Of a DNA stretch of 33,263 nt, positions 1-11,000 are shown one piece after another. The DNA is from Rhizaria sp. SCN 62-66 (taxonomy: Eukaryota; Rhizaria, unplaced): positions 1-33,263 of the forward strand of contig MEDY01000331.1 of the NCBI GenBank assembly GCA_001724265.1. The letters run 5' to 3'. Position 1 is the stretch's first letter, and the number at the start of each line of letters is the position of its first letter. Under the pieces are notes generated by a model. The model made no database searches. It saw nothing but the letters and a program-made list of their open reading frames with translations, and was not told the DNA's origin. A program made the translations under genes and the position numbers.

Positions 1-139
1 CCGCACCGCCCGCAAGGCGTACAAGTACTTCGGCACCCCCGGCACCCCCGGCTCCAAGACTCGCCCCTTCGTCGAGTCCAAGGGCCGCAAGTTCGAGCGT
101 GGACGTGGTCGTCGCTCTTCCATGGGCTTCAAGGTCTAA
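1..139 (+). CDS. RPL18: 60S ribosomal protein eL18, C-terminal end (5' truncated)
   Basis: The frame starting at base 2 gives 45 residues and a TAA at 137-139. It holds RKAYKYFG, then a [14 protein letters not shown] stretch, then [13 protein letters not shown] and a short tail. This order is the hallmark end of eukaryotic eL18, where the family has a Gly-Thr-Pro turn, a Pro-Tyr/Phe-Val and a basic GRKFERARGRR-like end that binds rRNA. The protein is a structural part of the large cytosolic ribosomal subunit. Only the last quarter is in the window. No intron is seen here and the end is complete. The final residues (SSMGFKV) differ from the animal ending but keep its length. Identification rests on motif recognition and is firm. 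Confidence 0.94.
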   Translation, partial: RTARKAYKYFGTPGTPGSKTRPFVESKGRKFERGRGRRSSMGFKV

Positions 140-626
140 GCGTCTTGTCCGCCAAAGCCAAAAAAAGCACCGGGTGTCACGGCGGCGCTCGCAATGGACG
201 CGGCAAAGCCGTCCAGTCCGTCGCGGTTGCCGTCGCAACACTCTCTCAAGGCATACGACCGTCCTGCGTGTGTCACCCTAATGTTGTCTACAAGTCACTC
301 AATCCACTCAATACAACATCTGAATCCAATCCATTTCTTCCCCTTGCTGTGCTCTATCTCTCATGCTCATTTTGTGCTTGATTCGTTGTCCCACCACAAT
401 TTGCCTTGGCGTTCGATGATCTTCGACGAGTCAGCAGATTTGTATTGAACATCCTTCATTAGCCCAACCGTTATTCTCAGTGTTACGAGCACTATCAGCA
501 TTTAAACTAACATTTGAATACTATATCTTTTTGAATGTTCTTTCTCGAGCTACTCTTTTCTGTTTCCTACTGTCTCAAAGATCTCGCTTTGCATCTCCCC
601 TTTGCTCCGCCAACACAGCTTCGCCA
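140..626 (+). other. Spacer: eL18 3' end and leader of the SelK-like gene
   Basis: This AT-richer stretch follows the eL18 stop and precedes the ATG at 627. Short open frames in it have no coding composition and look like chance. The last part, about 520-618, is pyrimidine-rich and ends in AACACAG at 612-618, nine bases before the ATG, which looks like a splice acceptor in the leader. No AATAAA was seen after eL18. Confidence 0.5.
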
Positions 627-1158
627 ATGTCCGCCCCCGGCCACAGTGGGGCTGCCCCGTACCAGTCGTACTTCTCCCAGAACCCCTGGTCCCCGAAGAA
701 CATCTTTTGGACCGCGGTAGATGTTGTCACTCTCTATTTCCGCACCCTGGTCGATCCGACTGCCGACCAGGCCTTCGCCCCCGGACACAACAACGCTAGC
801 GGTGCTTCCGGCGCAGGCTCCGGCAGCAGTGGCGCTGCCGCAGGCGGCCAGGGCGGTGCGGCGCAGCAGCCTCTGCGTCGCCCCGGCGGCTCCTCTAATA
901 TCCACGGTTGTACGTTTCATATTATGCTTGCTTTTCACTAGATTGCTAACTGACTATTCGGGTGTGTCAGTGACTGACTTTCCACAAGTCAGCTCATATG
1001 AGGCCTCGATCTGACTATCAATCAAAATATGTTTGGTATAATATGACACAAATGATTAAGTTTATGTTTTTGTTTTCACGTATACGAATTCGGACAATTA
1101 CGCTCACTATCTACTGTTTTTTCTTCTATTATTTTGTTCGTCCCTCACAGTCCGGTAA
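627..1158 (+). CDS. Selenoprotein K-like small ER membrane protein (non-Sec form), two exons
   Basis: Exon 1 (627-909) encodes MSAPGHSGAAPYQSY, then NPWSPKNIFWTAVDVVTLYFRTL, a single hydrophobic helix at about residues 19-42, then a Gly/Ala/Ser segment and RRPGGSSNIHG. SelK proteins have the same plan: SPW at the helix start, one transmembrane helix with FW and FF/YF, a Gly-rich cytosolic arm with Arg-Arg-Pro, and a late N-x-x-G. A GTACGT donor at 910 and a CCTCACAG acceptor ending at 1150 join in frame to TC CGG TAA, giving 96 residues; animal SelK has about 94. Known members work in ER quality control and protein palmitoylation. The upstream in-frame extension to 480 was rejected because its composition is non-coding and an acceptor-like site lies just before 627. 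The tail is short and has neither Sec nor Cys. The last exon of eight coding bases is the weakest part. Confidence 0.6.
910..1150 (+). other. Predicted intron in the SelK-like gene
   Basis: AT-rich, 241 bases, with GTACGT at its start and a T-rich tract ending CCTCACAG. Reading through it instead adds about a dozen non-conserved residues and ends at TAG (939-941). The donor matches that of the certain ABC transporter intron. Confidence 0.55.
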
Positions 1159-1830
1159 GAGCCCGATCACTATGATTGATAGCATACCTGTTCCAATCTT
1201 AAACATGGCGCTGCAGCTGTAAAATGTCGTCATACATGCATTTTTATGTGTGTGTTTATCTGCTCATCTCTGCTACGACTCCGTCAGCACCCTTTCACTG
1301 GAGACATCACAAACAACATTTGTTTCTGACTATCTCACACTCGTTACAAAGCCCTCGACTAAATTTGAAGCGCTAATACCGCGCGTAATAAAGCAATTAT
1401 AACATCTCATTCTGACTTAGTTAATCAAATGTGACTTTTCATGAAGAAACATACGTTTCCAGCAGCTTATGTGCGAATATTAACTATGTATTCTTGATAA
1501 ACCTCGCTCCATCATCCTAAAGATACATCGTCACAGACAGACAGGTTGGAAACGTAAGCAAACTCAAACCTGCAGTAGCTTAGTTGCTTAGGTTGCACTT
1601 TCTTTCTATCACAATGATGCTCTTCTTATTTACCGACAGTGCGTGTTTTTTGATGTGAAAAACAAAATCAAACCAACAGCCATTCTTGCGGCTATATGAA
1701 GTTATTACTTTACATTGATACATATTTTGATTAAAAACAAATAAAGAAATTACGTCGAATCAAAAATCACTCTGATGACATCCTCATCCTTCCATCAGTG
1801 CCAGGAGACACAGCTTACGAAGATTCGGGA
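1159..1830. other. AT-rich spacer between convergent genes
   Basis: This lies between the SelK-like gene (+) and the end of the giant gene (-). It holds AATAAA at 1387 and 1740 on the + strand. I see no RNA gene, repeat or open frame with coding composition. Confidence 0.5.
1387..1392 (+). terminator. Possible poly(A) signal AATAAA
   Basis: AATAAA lies about 230 bases after the predicted stop of the SelK-like gene. A second copy is at 1740-1745. Such hexamers are common by chance in AT-rich spacers, so this is only a candidate 3' end. Confidence 0.3.
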
Positions 1831-1981
1831 TTACGCCGCGTGGTTATTCGCGCCATCGTCCTCGTCCTCGTCCTCATACATGTACTCGTCTTCTTCGTCG
1901 TAGTACTCGTACTCTTCCTCATCGACCTCGGGGTCGGCCTCGGAGCCGGCCGCAGGCGCAGTAGCAGCAGTAGCAGCGGCA

Positions 1982-2012
<31 letters not shown>

Positions 2013-5000
2013 AGGCAGCCGGGACAGGCGCAGCCAAGTCAGCGACAGCAGCCGGAGCAGCAGCCGGGGCGCTGCTGTCGGCGCTGGGGACGGCGACGGC
2101 GGGCGTGCGCGGCGCGTCGAGGTGCGCGTGCGACGTGGGGGCCGCAGGCGACACGGGCGGGCTTGCACTCGCGTTCGCACTCGCGCTTGCGGGGGACGCC
2201 AGGCTGTTGCCGGATTTGGGCGTCGCGCCCGCGACGACACCAACAGGAGCAGCAGCAGGAGCAACGGCAGCGGCGGCAGCATGGTCGAGTTCGACGTCGC
2301 CCTCGTCGCCCATGTCCTCGTCCTCCTCGTCGGTGTACACGTAGTCCTCCTCCTCGTCCTCGCCGGGCTGTGCGAGCGCGGCCGGGGCGGCGTCGGCCGC
2401 GGGCGCCGCGCTGGGCCGGACCTGCGGCGAGCCCTGGGCCGGCGGGGGCGGCGGGAGCGCGCCGGAGAGATGCGCTTGCGGGCCCGCCGTGCTGGGCTCG
2501 ACGTCCTCCTCTTCCTCCTCGTCCTCGTACTCTTCCTCGTCCTCGTAGACGTTGCCCTCGTCGTCGGCGACCACGGTCATGTGTCCGTGGCCGTCGAGTC
2601 CGCCCGCGAGCATCCCGTCTTTCTTGAGTTCGCGCGCAGCGGCGATCGTCGGCGTCGCGGGCTCGCTCGTGGGGCCGCGCTCCACCACGGGCCGCAGCGC
2701 GGGCGGCAACTCGTCGGCGTACACGCACCCGCCGTCGTCGTCGCCGCTCACGGCGGCCGCGGTGAGGCGCATGAAGCGCTCGCTGGCGTCCTCGCGGTAG
2801 CGCATCACGCGCTGCTCGATCGCGCCGGGCGCCTCGACGTGCGTGAGCCTGCGCGCGCGCGCCCACAGCTCGGCGGGCGCCCACGCCGACGGGGCCGCGC
2901 CGGCGCCCGAGGCGAGGGTCCAGGCCTCGCGCTGGTAGAGCTCGACCTGGAGGTAGAGCACGCCTGTGGGGTGCAGCGCGTCCTGGAAGGCCGACAGTGC
3001 GGCCACGATGAGCTCCACCTGCAGCGGCAGCGACGCGCGCGCCGAGGGCGGCAGGTGCACCAGCGCGGCCGATGCGGCGCCCAGCACGGTCGAGCCGGCG
3101 TCCGCGTTGGCCGCCGCGCCGCCGAGAAAGGCCGAGGCGTTGGTGGTCATGCCGGCGACCGAGACCGAGGCGGCGCGGCCCTGCATCCCGGCGCGGCCGC
3201 CGCGGATCGTCTCGGCGCTCGCGCCGTGGGCCTTGAGCGCGTTGACCGCGGCGACGTTGCCGCCACGCGTCTTGGCGGCGGCCGCGACGCCCAGACGCTC
3301 AAGCCACGAGGGGCCCTGCGTGGCGGAGCACGCCCAGCGCGTGCGCGCGTCGCTGCCGAGGAGCTTGTTGTGCGTGTTGGCGGTGGGGAAGAGCAGCTGC
3401 AGCCGCGCCCAGAGCGCGTAGCCGAGCGCGCGCTGCCAGTGCGTGGCCGAGAACGCCCACGGGTTGACCAGCGTGGCCAGCGACGTGAAGTGGCGGTACG
3501 CCGCGGCGTCCCACTGCGGCGCGAGCGCGAGGCGCACCGTCTTGTGCTGCTGCAGCGCGACGAGCGTGTCGACGAGCGCAGTGATGCAGAGGGCGTCGAC
3601 GTCGCGCGAGTCGTCCCACACGTAGCGCGTGCCGGCGCCCTCGCTCGCGCCGAAGGAGCCGCCACCGCCGAGGTGGCTGTGAGCAGTCGCGCCGTAGCCG
3701 GGGCCGCCACCGGAGCCCAGCTGCGGGCCCATCTCGGGCGCCAGACCCAGCGACACGGCAATGTTGTCCACAACAGCCTGAGAGAGAAAAGAAAAGGAAA
3801 CAAAAGGATAAAAGAAACATCGTGAGATTATCAGAAAACGCCAAGATATGCGTTTGGGGTTTTAGAATGCAGAAATTAGACGTACGAGGTCAACGTGGGC
3901 GTGCGAGGGGAGGTTCACGGTGACGGAGGCGGGGACGGCGCGCGACTGCGTGGTCGCGAGCAGGTCGTCCGACACGGCCGTGGTGGTGTGCGCGCGGTAG
4001 CGTTGCGCGTGGTAGTGCGCGCGCACATGGATCTGGGCCTGGCCGAGCGAGAAGAAGTTGCGCAGCACGGACCAGACTGACACGCCGCGGATCGACGTCG
4101 ACACCGCGGGGCCCTGTTGCTGTTGAGCGCTGGCGGCGGTACCGGCAGTGGCGCCAGCGGCCGCGGCCGCAGTGTTGGGGACGAGGCGGTGCGTGTGCGC
4201 GCGCGCGATGAGCTCCGCGAAGAGCGCGGCGGGCGGGGCGGCGACGACGGTGAGCGGCGAGAGCTCGAACACGTCGGCCGTATGCACGACGAGGGGCAGC
4301 GTGGCGGGCAGCCAGGAGGACAGCGCGATGGGCCGCGTGCGGTGCGCGAGCAGCCCCAGCACGGCGGCCATGTGGCTGGTGCGCGAAATAGGGATGCCGC
4401 CGCCGGGCGCGGGCGTGCGGCGGCGGATGAAGTGGTGGCGCACCTTGGCGTCCAGCAGCACAGCCTCCTCGGTCATTGCCACGCGGCGCGCGGTGTGCAG
4501 GTACGTCAGCACCTGCGGCAGCGCCCAGGCGACCGCCGAGGCCGTGTTGTGGGCCAGCGACGGCACCGACAGCACGGGCGCGCCCGCCGTCGCCATCGCT
4601 GCCGACGCGGCGCCCGCGAACGAGCGCTGCGGCACGGAGAAAACGGCGCTGGCGAGCGTCAGGTGGGGCGCCACGAAGCGGTTGATGGCCTTGGCGAGGT
4701 GGTCAAGCAGGAACAGACGCGCCTTGACGCCCAGTCCGTACAGCGTCGACACGAGCGAGGGCAGGTCGACGAGGCGCGGGCGGCCCGCGAGGCGCTCCTG
4801 CGAGCGCGCGAGCACGGCGGCGACGTTGTCGGCGGCCAGCGAGGCGGCCTCGTCGGCGTCCGAGTCATCCTCGGGGTCCACGGCGCCGCGCCCGGGCAGC
4901 GGCGCGCCGGCTGCCTCGAGCCCGCCCAACGAGGACTGGAGCAACCCGACCTGCTGCAGCCGCAGCCACGCGCTCGAGAGAGCCAAGTCGAGTCCGCGCA

Positions 5001-8000
5001 GCAGCGCCGCGTCGGCCGCGGCTGCGGCGGGGTTCAGCGAAGCCGTGACCGAGGCCGAGCCCGCGGCGCCGGAGGCCGAGGCGCCAGCGCCGCCCGCGGA
5101 AGCAGAGGCGGAGCCAGCCTTGGCGCCGGCGTCGGCAGAAGAACCAGCGCCGTTGTCGCCGCTGTTGTTCTTGTCGCCGCTGCCGTTGCCGCTGCCGTCT
5201 TTGTCGCCGTCGTTGCCCGCGCCGTCGCCGCCGTTGGCGCCGTTGCCGTCGCCGTTGGCACCGCCGTCGTCCTTGCCCTTGCCGCCCGCGCTGCCGCTGC
5301 CGTCAGCGCCGTCACAGTCGCCGCCGTTGCCGCTGCCGTCGGCCGCCATCGCGCCCTCGGTCGCCGTCTTGCCGCCGGCGTTCTTGCTACCCGCGGACGC
5401 GGACGACGCGGATGAGGAGGCCGAGGCAGACGCGGCGGCGGAGGCCGAGGCGTGTGCAGCGCGGAGCTGGGCACGCCAGCCCTCGTGCAGGTGGTACAGC
5501 ACCTTGACCATGTCTTGGTCGAGCGCGGTGCCTGCGGCGGCGACGGCCTCGGCGCGCGTCACGCCCGCGGCCTCGCCCTCGAGCCCGCCACTAGCGACGG
5601 ACGCCGAGGCCGAGGCCGACGATAGACTGCGGCGCGCGGCGCGCAGCACGGCGGCCGGCAGCGCGGGCGCCGGGAGCCAGCGCGTGGCGACGGCCTCGGC
5701 GCCTGCGACGCGGCGGCCTGCGGCGGCGTCGACGGCGTCGAGGTTGGGGTCGGCGAGCCAGACGAAGAGGCGCAGCAGGTGGAACAGCGCCTCGAGCGGC
5801 GGGTGACCCAGCACGAGCTGCCGCACGCGGTCGCTCTCGGGCCGCGCCGCGACCTCGGAGAGCAGGTCGAGCGCGGAGCGGAAGCGGCAGCGCTGGACGA
5901 GAGCGTGCACGAGCGAGAGCACGAGCGCGGCGTTAACGTCGGGCGTGTCGTTGTAGAACGAGTCGTCCACAAGCCGGTTCATCGCGGCCGAGCCAGCGTC
6001 GAGTTCCTGCGCCGTCTCAGCCTCGGCGTTGGCGGCGGCGTCGGCGGCGTCGGCCGCGGCGGCCTCGTCGTCCTCGCTGCCGTTGCCGTCGCGGTCCGCG
6101 CCGCGTTCGTCGTCGTCCTCGTCATCGTCGTCATCGTCGTCGTGCAGCGCGTTGGTGTGGTGGCTGCGGCGCGCGATGCGGGCCGCGCGGCGCATCTGCC
6201 GCTGCGCCTCGCGCTGTTGGCGCGCGATCACGCGGCGCTTCGCAGCGGCATCGCGCAGCGCACGGCGGCGCGCGGCACCGTCCTCGTCGGCCCACGGTAC
6301 GCGCGCGCCGGGCTCGAGCAGAGGGAAGGCCTCGCAGCCGACGAGCGCGACGGGCAGCGTCGCCAGACTGTCAGCCGTCATCATCGCCGGCGTGCGCGCA
6401 GTGTAGCTCGCGAGCGCGCGCGACACGGCGGCGTCCTTGTCGAACTTGGGCAGCGCGGCCAGCGCGGCGGCCGCGGCCGTGACGGGTTTCTTGGCGCGCG
6501 CGGCGGCGATCTGCGCGGGCAGCGTGGGGTGCGCGGCGTCGAACTCGGCCTGCGCGGCGTCCGTGATGGCCGCCACGTGTGTCTTGCGCGCCGCGTTGAT
6601 AAGGTCGGTGACGACGTCGGCGTTGGCGCGCACCTTGGCGCGCGCGGCCGAAGTCGCGCGGTCATACTGCTCCTCGAGCAGCGCGCGCGAGACGATGGCG
6701 ACGCCGTGCTCCTCGTGGCCCAGTTCCGTCTCGATGTGCGCGCGCACGGGCTCGCCGGCCGCGCGGGACAGCGCGTGCACGGCGCCCGCGGCCGCTGAGG
6801 CGCGGGTCGTGTACCAGCCCTCGCTCGACAGCGCCGCGAGCAGCCGCTTGGGGCCCAGCTTTACCGAGTGCAGGTCGTAGACCGTCATGAGCCACATCGC
6901 GCGGGCGCCGCAGCGGCGCGCGGCCAGCGACAGACGCGCGCGCTCGACCGGAGTCAGTCCCACGGCGGGCAGCGGGGAGCCCGCGAAGCGCGCGGTGGCG
7001 ACCGGGGCGGCGTTGGCGGCGATAGGGGCTTCGCGGGCGAGCGCGCGCGCCTTCTCGACGGCGTCGGCGTCGAGCAGTGCGCGCCACGAGGCGGCCGCGA
7101 GCACGAGGGCGCGGATGACCTGCAGCGCGCTCTCGGCACGGTCACGGTCCATGTGCGCGGCCACGGCGGGCGGCACCACGACGCCGCTGGACACGGCCGA
7201 CTGGTGGTCGTGTTGTTGCTGCTGAGCGGAGCGCGCCTGGCTGGCAGCGGCGGCGCGGGTCGCGGCGAGGCGGCCGCGCGAGAGCGGGACGCTGCTGCGG
7301 ACGGCGCTATTGTTGTTGTACCCACCGTAGCCGTTGCCGTCGGCGTCAGCGTCGGCGTCGGCGAGCAGCGAAGACGCGAGCAGACGGCCCGAGGCGCCGA
7401 GACGGAGCGCGGCGACGGCGGACTCAGAGAGCATGTCAGCCGCGCCCATGAGCGCGGTCGCGTGAAGCTTCTCGTCACGCGTCGAGTAGAGCGACTGCGG
7501 GTAGCCGGCGCCGGGGAGCTGCTTGAGCGCGGCGCCGCGGGGGCCCGTGGCGGCGCGGACGGCCTCGATGCGCGGCGGCACGGAGCCAGGCGCCGAGAGC
7601 GACGTGACGGCGGCGTCGACGGGCGGCAGCACGGTGCGCCGCAGCAGCACGGCGGCCGTCTGGTAGTAGAAGGCGGCGCGCAGCGCGAGCGGTGCAGCCG
7701 TGGCGTCGAGCTGGTGCAGCGCCGTGTCGATGAGCGCGGCGCGGTCGGGCGCCGAGACGCCGCCGATGTCCTCGATCGCGGCCACGGCGTCGAGCTCCTG
7801 CAGCAGCGCTGTGTACGTCACCTCGGCCAGCGCGTCGGTCGACGACAGCACGGCGCCGGCGGCGCGTGCGGCCGCGTTGGACGGAGCCGGCGCGGCGCCG
7901 TCGACAACGATAACGTCGTCGTCGTTCTTGCCCGTAGCATCGCCAGAAGCGTCGGAGGAGTCCTTCTTGGACTTGGACTTGGCCTTGTCGTTGCCATCGT

Positions 8001-11000
8001 TCTTGTCGGCGCCGTCCTCGTCGTCGTTATCTTGGTCGTCAGCGTCGTCACTGTCGCCGTCCTTGCTCTCGTCCTTGTTCCCGCCGTTCTTGCCCTTCTT
8101 GCCGCCGGGGTTGTTGTTGCGGCGAGTCTGACGGATCACGAACGAGCCGTCGTGTGCCACGGACACCTCAGTCTTGGTCGCCGCGGCGGGCGCGTTGGCC
8201 GCCACAACGCCCGCAGGCAGCGTGACCAGGCCGCCGGGCAGGCGCGACAGCGGCTCGAGGCCCTCGGTCCACGAGTAGGACAGGAACAGCGACTCAAGGT
8301 AGCGCCGGTCGTAGTCGGTCAGAAACGACTGCAGCGCGAGGAAGCGCTCCCAGAGGTGCTTGCAGACTGCGCGCGACCACGCGGCCTGGCCCAGCCACAC
8401 CTTGCGGTCGCCTAGCCGCACCACAGCCGAGGTCGCGGGCACGGCCACGGGCTCGATGCCGCCGCCGACCGCGTACAGCCCGTGGCTGGCGACGGCCGCA
8501 GCGGCCGCGGCGGCGTCTCCCGCGGCGGCGGCGGCGGCGGCGGCGGCCCCGGCGGCAGCGTGCGCGGCGCGGGCCTTGCCGGCGTTGTACTCCTGACGCG
8601 CGCAGTCCTGGCGGTGCAGCTCGGCGGCAAAGAGCGCGAAGCAGTACTCGGCGGGCGCGTCAGCGCCGCCGTTGGTCTCGTCGTCGACGGTCGCGGAGCT
8701 GATGTGCGCCAGCTGCGCCAGCGCCAGCGCGGCCGGGTCGTCGTCCAGGTCCAGCGCGGCGCGCTCGCGCGGGGTGAGCGTGGCCAGCACCTGCTCGTGC
8801 AGACGGACCTGCGCGTACTTGATCCACGGCGCGGCGGCCGACGGGGACGCAAAGTTGGAGTGAGCCGAGAGCGAGGCCGACAGCGGCGGCTTGGCGAACT
8901 GGCGGCGGCGGAACGCGGCGAGGAAGGCCACGAAGTGCGCGATGGGGTCCGAGGGGAAGCACACGCGGACGAGCGTGCGCAGCATGTTAAACTGCCCCGT
9001 CTGCAGCATCGTCGACATAAGCAACGCGACCTTCTCCAGGCGCTGCGCGTTGATGTCGGCCAGACCGGCGTAGAGCGCGTTGCGCACAACTACCGCGTTC
9101 GCGCCAGCAGCACCACTAGCAGGGGCAGCCGAGCTGGAGGCAGAGTCAGCAGCGCTATTGCTCACGGTCATGACCTGGAGCTCGGGGACTGCAATCTTGG
9201 CCGAGAGCGCCTTGTCCTTCCCGTCGGGCCACGCCAGCACGTAGCGCGACGGCTTGGACACGATGTCGAGGATAGCCTGGAGCGGGAGACCGCGGGAGCG
9301 GTCCTTGGGCGGCGCGGCGAAGATCATCTGCGCCAGCCAGACCTGCTCGCGCTCGGTCAGCACGACGACGTGCTGGAGCACGCGCTCGACCACGGTCATG
9401 GCCTCGTGGTCGGCGGCGATCTGCTCCGCGCCCGCCGAGGCCGCTGAGGACAGCGCCTCGTACGACGGAGGAGCCGTCATGACACCGCCGCGGCGCGGGG
9501 GCAGCGCGAGGATCTGCGCCAGCACGGCCGAGGGGCGCAGGCCGGTCTGGAGCAGCGAGAGTAGCACCGTGACGAGCTCCGTCTCGGCCGTCTTCTTCTC
9601 CAGGTGCGCGTCCACGTCCGACACCGGGACGGGCTTCTCGTTGGCCGCGACGGCGGCCGCGGCCGCCGCAGCGGTGGAGCCCGGGGCGGGGTACGTGGTG
9701 TCGATCGTGGGCGTCGCGCGCCACCACTGGTCGAGCTCGAGCGGGAGCGGGACGTAGAAGAGCAGGCACAGCGACGCTACGACGCGCAGCACGTGGCCGG
9801 GCGGAGGGATCACACCCGAGAACGACTGCACAGGCTGGCCCTTGAGCTTGATCGGACTCGCGCCGGCGCCCGCGACGGGGATGCCGTGGGCCGAGGCCGC
9901 GGTGTAGTAAACCGTGACGAGTGCCTTGATGAGCCACCACAGCTCGGCATCCTCCTTGACCGCGGGGTCGTAGATCAGACTGCTGGCCGCGGGCCACGCT
10001 TGACCCAGGTCGCCCAGGTGCGTCCAGCGGCCCGCGCGTGCCAGGCCCTGCGCCAGCGCCACGGACGCCAAGTCCTGCGTCGTCGCGTGCGCCGTCGCGG
10101 CGGGCTTCGGCGGCAGCGCCAGCGGGGAGCGCACGCCCGTCGTGTCGAACTCGGCCGCGGCCGCGATGGCCGTGGGGTTGTACGCGTCCGCGATCCACTC
10201 GACGGCGATGGTGCACAGCGAGAGGCACAGCGAGTACATGTGGGTCACGGGCACCGAGCGCGGGCCCGTGCCGGCCGCCGCCGCGGAGGCGGACGACGCC
10301 GCCTGCGCGTGCCGCGCCGCCGCAGCCTTGGCGCTCGCCGCGGCCGCCACAGCGGGGTCCACGGCCGCCGCGCCGCGCGCGTTGATCGACGCGGCGCTGC
10401 TCGCGGCCGCGGCGGCGGAGGCCGTGCGGGCGAGCGCGCCAGTGGCGACCGAGGACTGCCCGCGCTCGCGGTTGCTGCACGACTCGACGACCTGCGCAAA
10501 GGCGTGGCAGCAGTCGTTGAGGCGCTGGAACATGAGCAGCCACGCCAGGCACCCGTCGGGGTCCGCCAGTGCGCGCGCCAGGGCAGCCTTGAGGCGGTCG
10601 TACTCGGCCGCGGTCTCCGCTGAAGACGCAGAGCCGTTGTAGTAAAAGTCGCCCAGGGACGGGTTTTTCAGCACGATGACAGCGTTGGTGATGGCGAGAC
10701 CGGTCTCGTTCTTGACCACGAGCGTCGGCCGCTTGCCGTCGTCGTCGTCGCTCTCGTCGGCGTTTTCCTCCGCGTCGGCCTGCTTGGCCGCTGTCGCGCC
10801 GCCGCCGCCGCGGTTGCGGCCCGTGGCCACAAGCGCCTTAATCGGGTCGAAGTTGCGCAGCGCCAGCCGCGCCGCGGCCGTGCAGAGCCGGTGGCACAGC
10901 GTCTGGATGAGCAGCGGGTCAAACAGCTCGCCACTGGCCGTACGCAGGTAGCCGGGGGGCGCGCCGCCCGCGCCCGAGAGCGACTCGGGGGACGCGGCGG

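Noticed and set aside
480-626. N-terminal extension of the SelK-like protein with a hydrophobic stretch
   Set aside because: AT-rich, not conserved in SelK, and separated from the true ATG by an acceptor-like CACAG.
1151-1222. Phase-0 continuation of the SelK-like gene through 1222
   Set aside because: The open frame there needs a phase-0 donor, but the available donors near 906-915 are all phase 1, and the residues do not resemble a SelK tail.
1798-3825. 675-codon open frame on the + strand opposite the giant gene
   Set aside because: It is a shadow of exon 3 on the other strand. GC-rich codons with G/C third positions leave few stops in antisense; the product is Arg/Ala/Gly/Val-rich with no domain.
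4117-8415. Overlapping + strand open frames of 432, 552 and 515 codons
   Set aside because: All lie antisense to the long second exon of the giant gene, have repetitive Ala/Ser/Pro or Arg/Gly products and no start context or domains.
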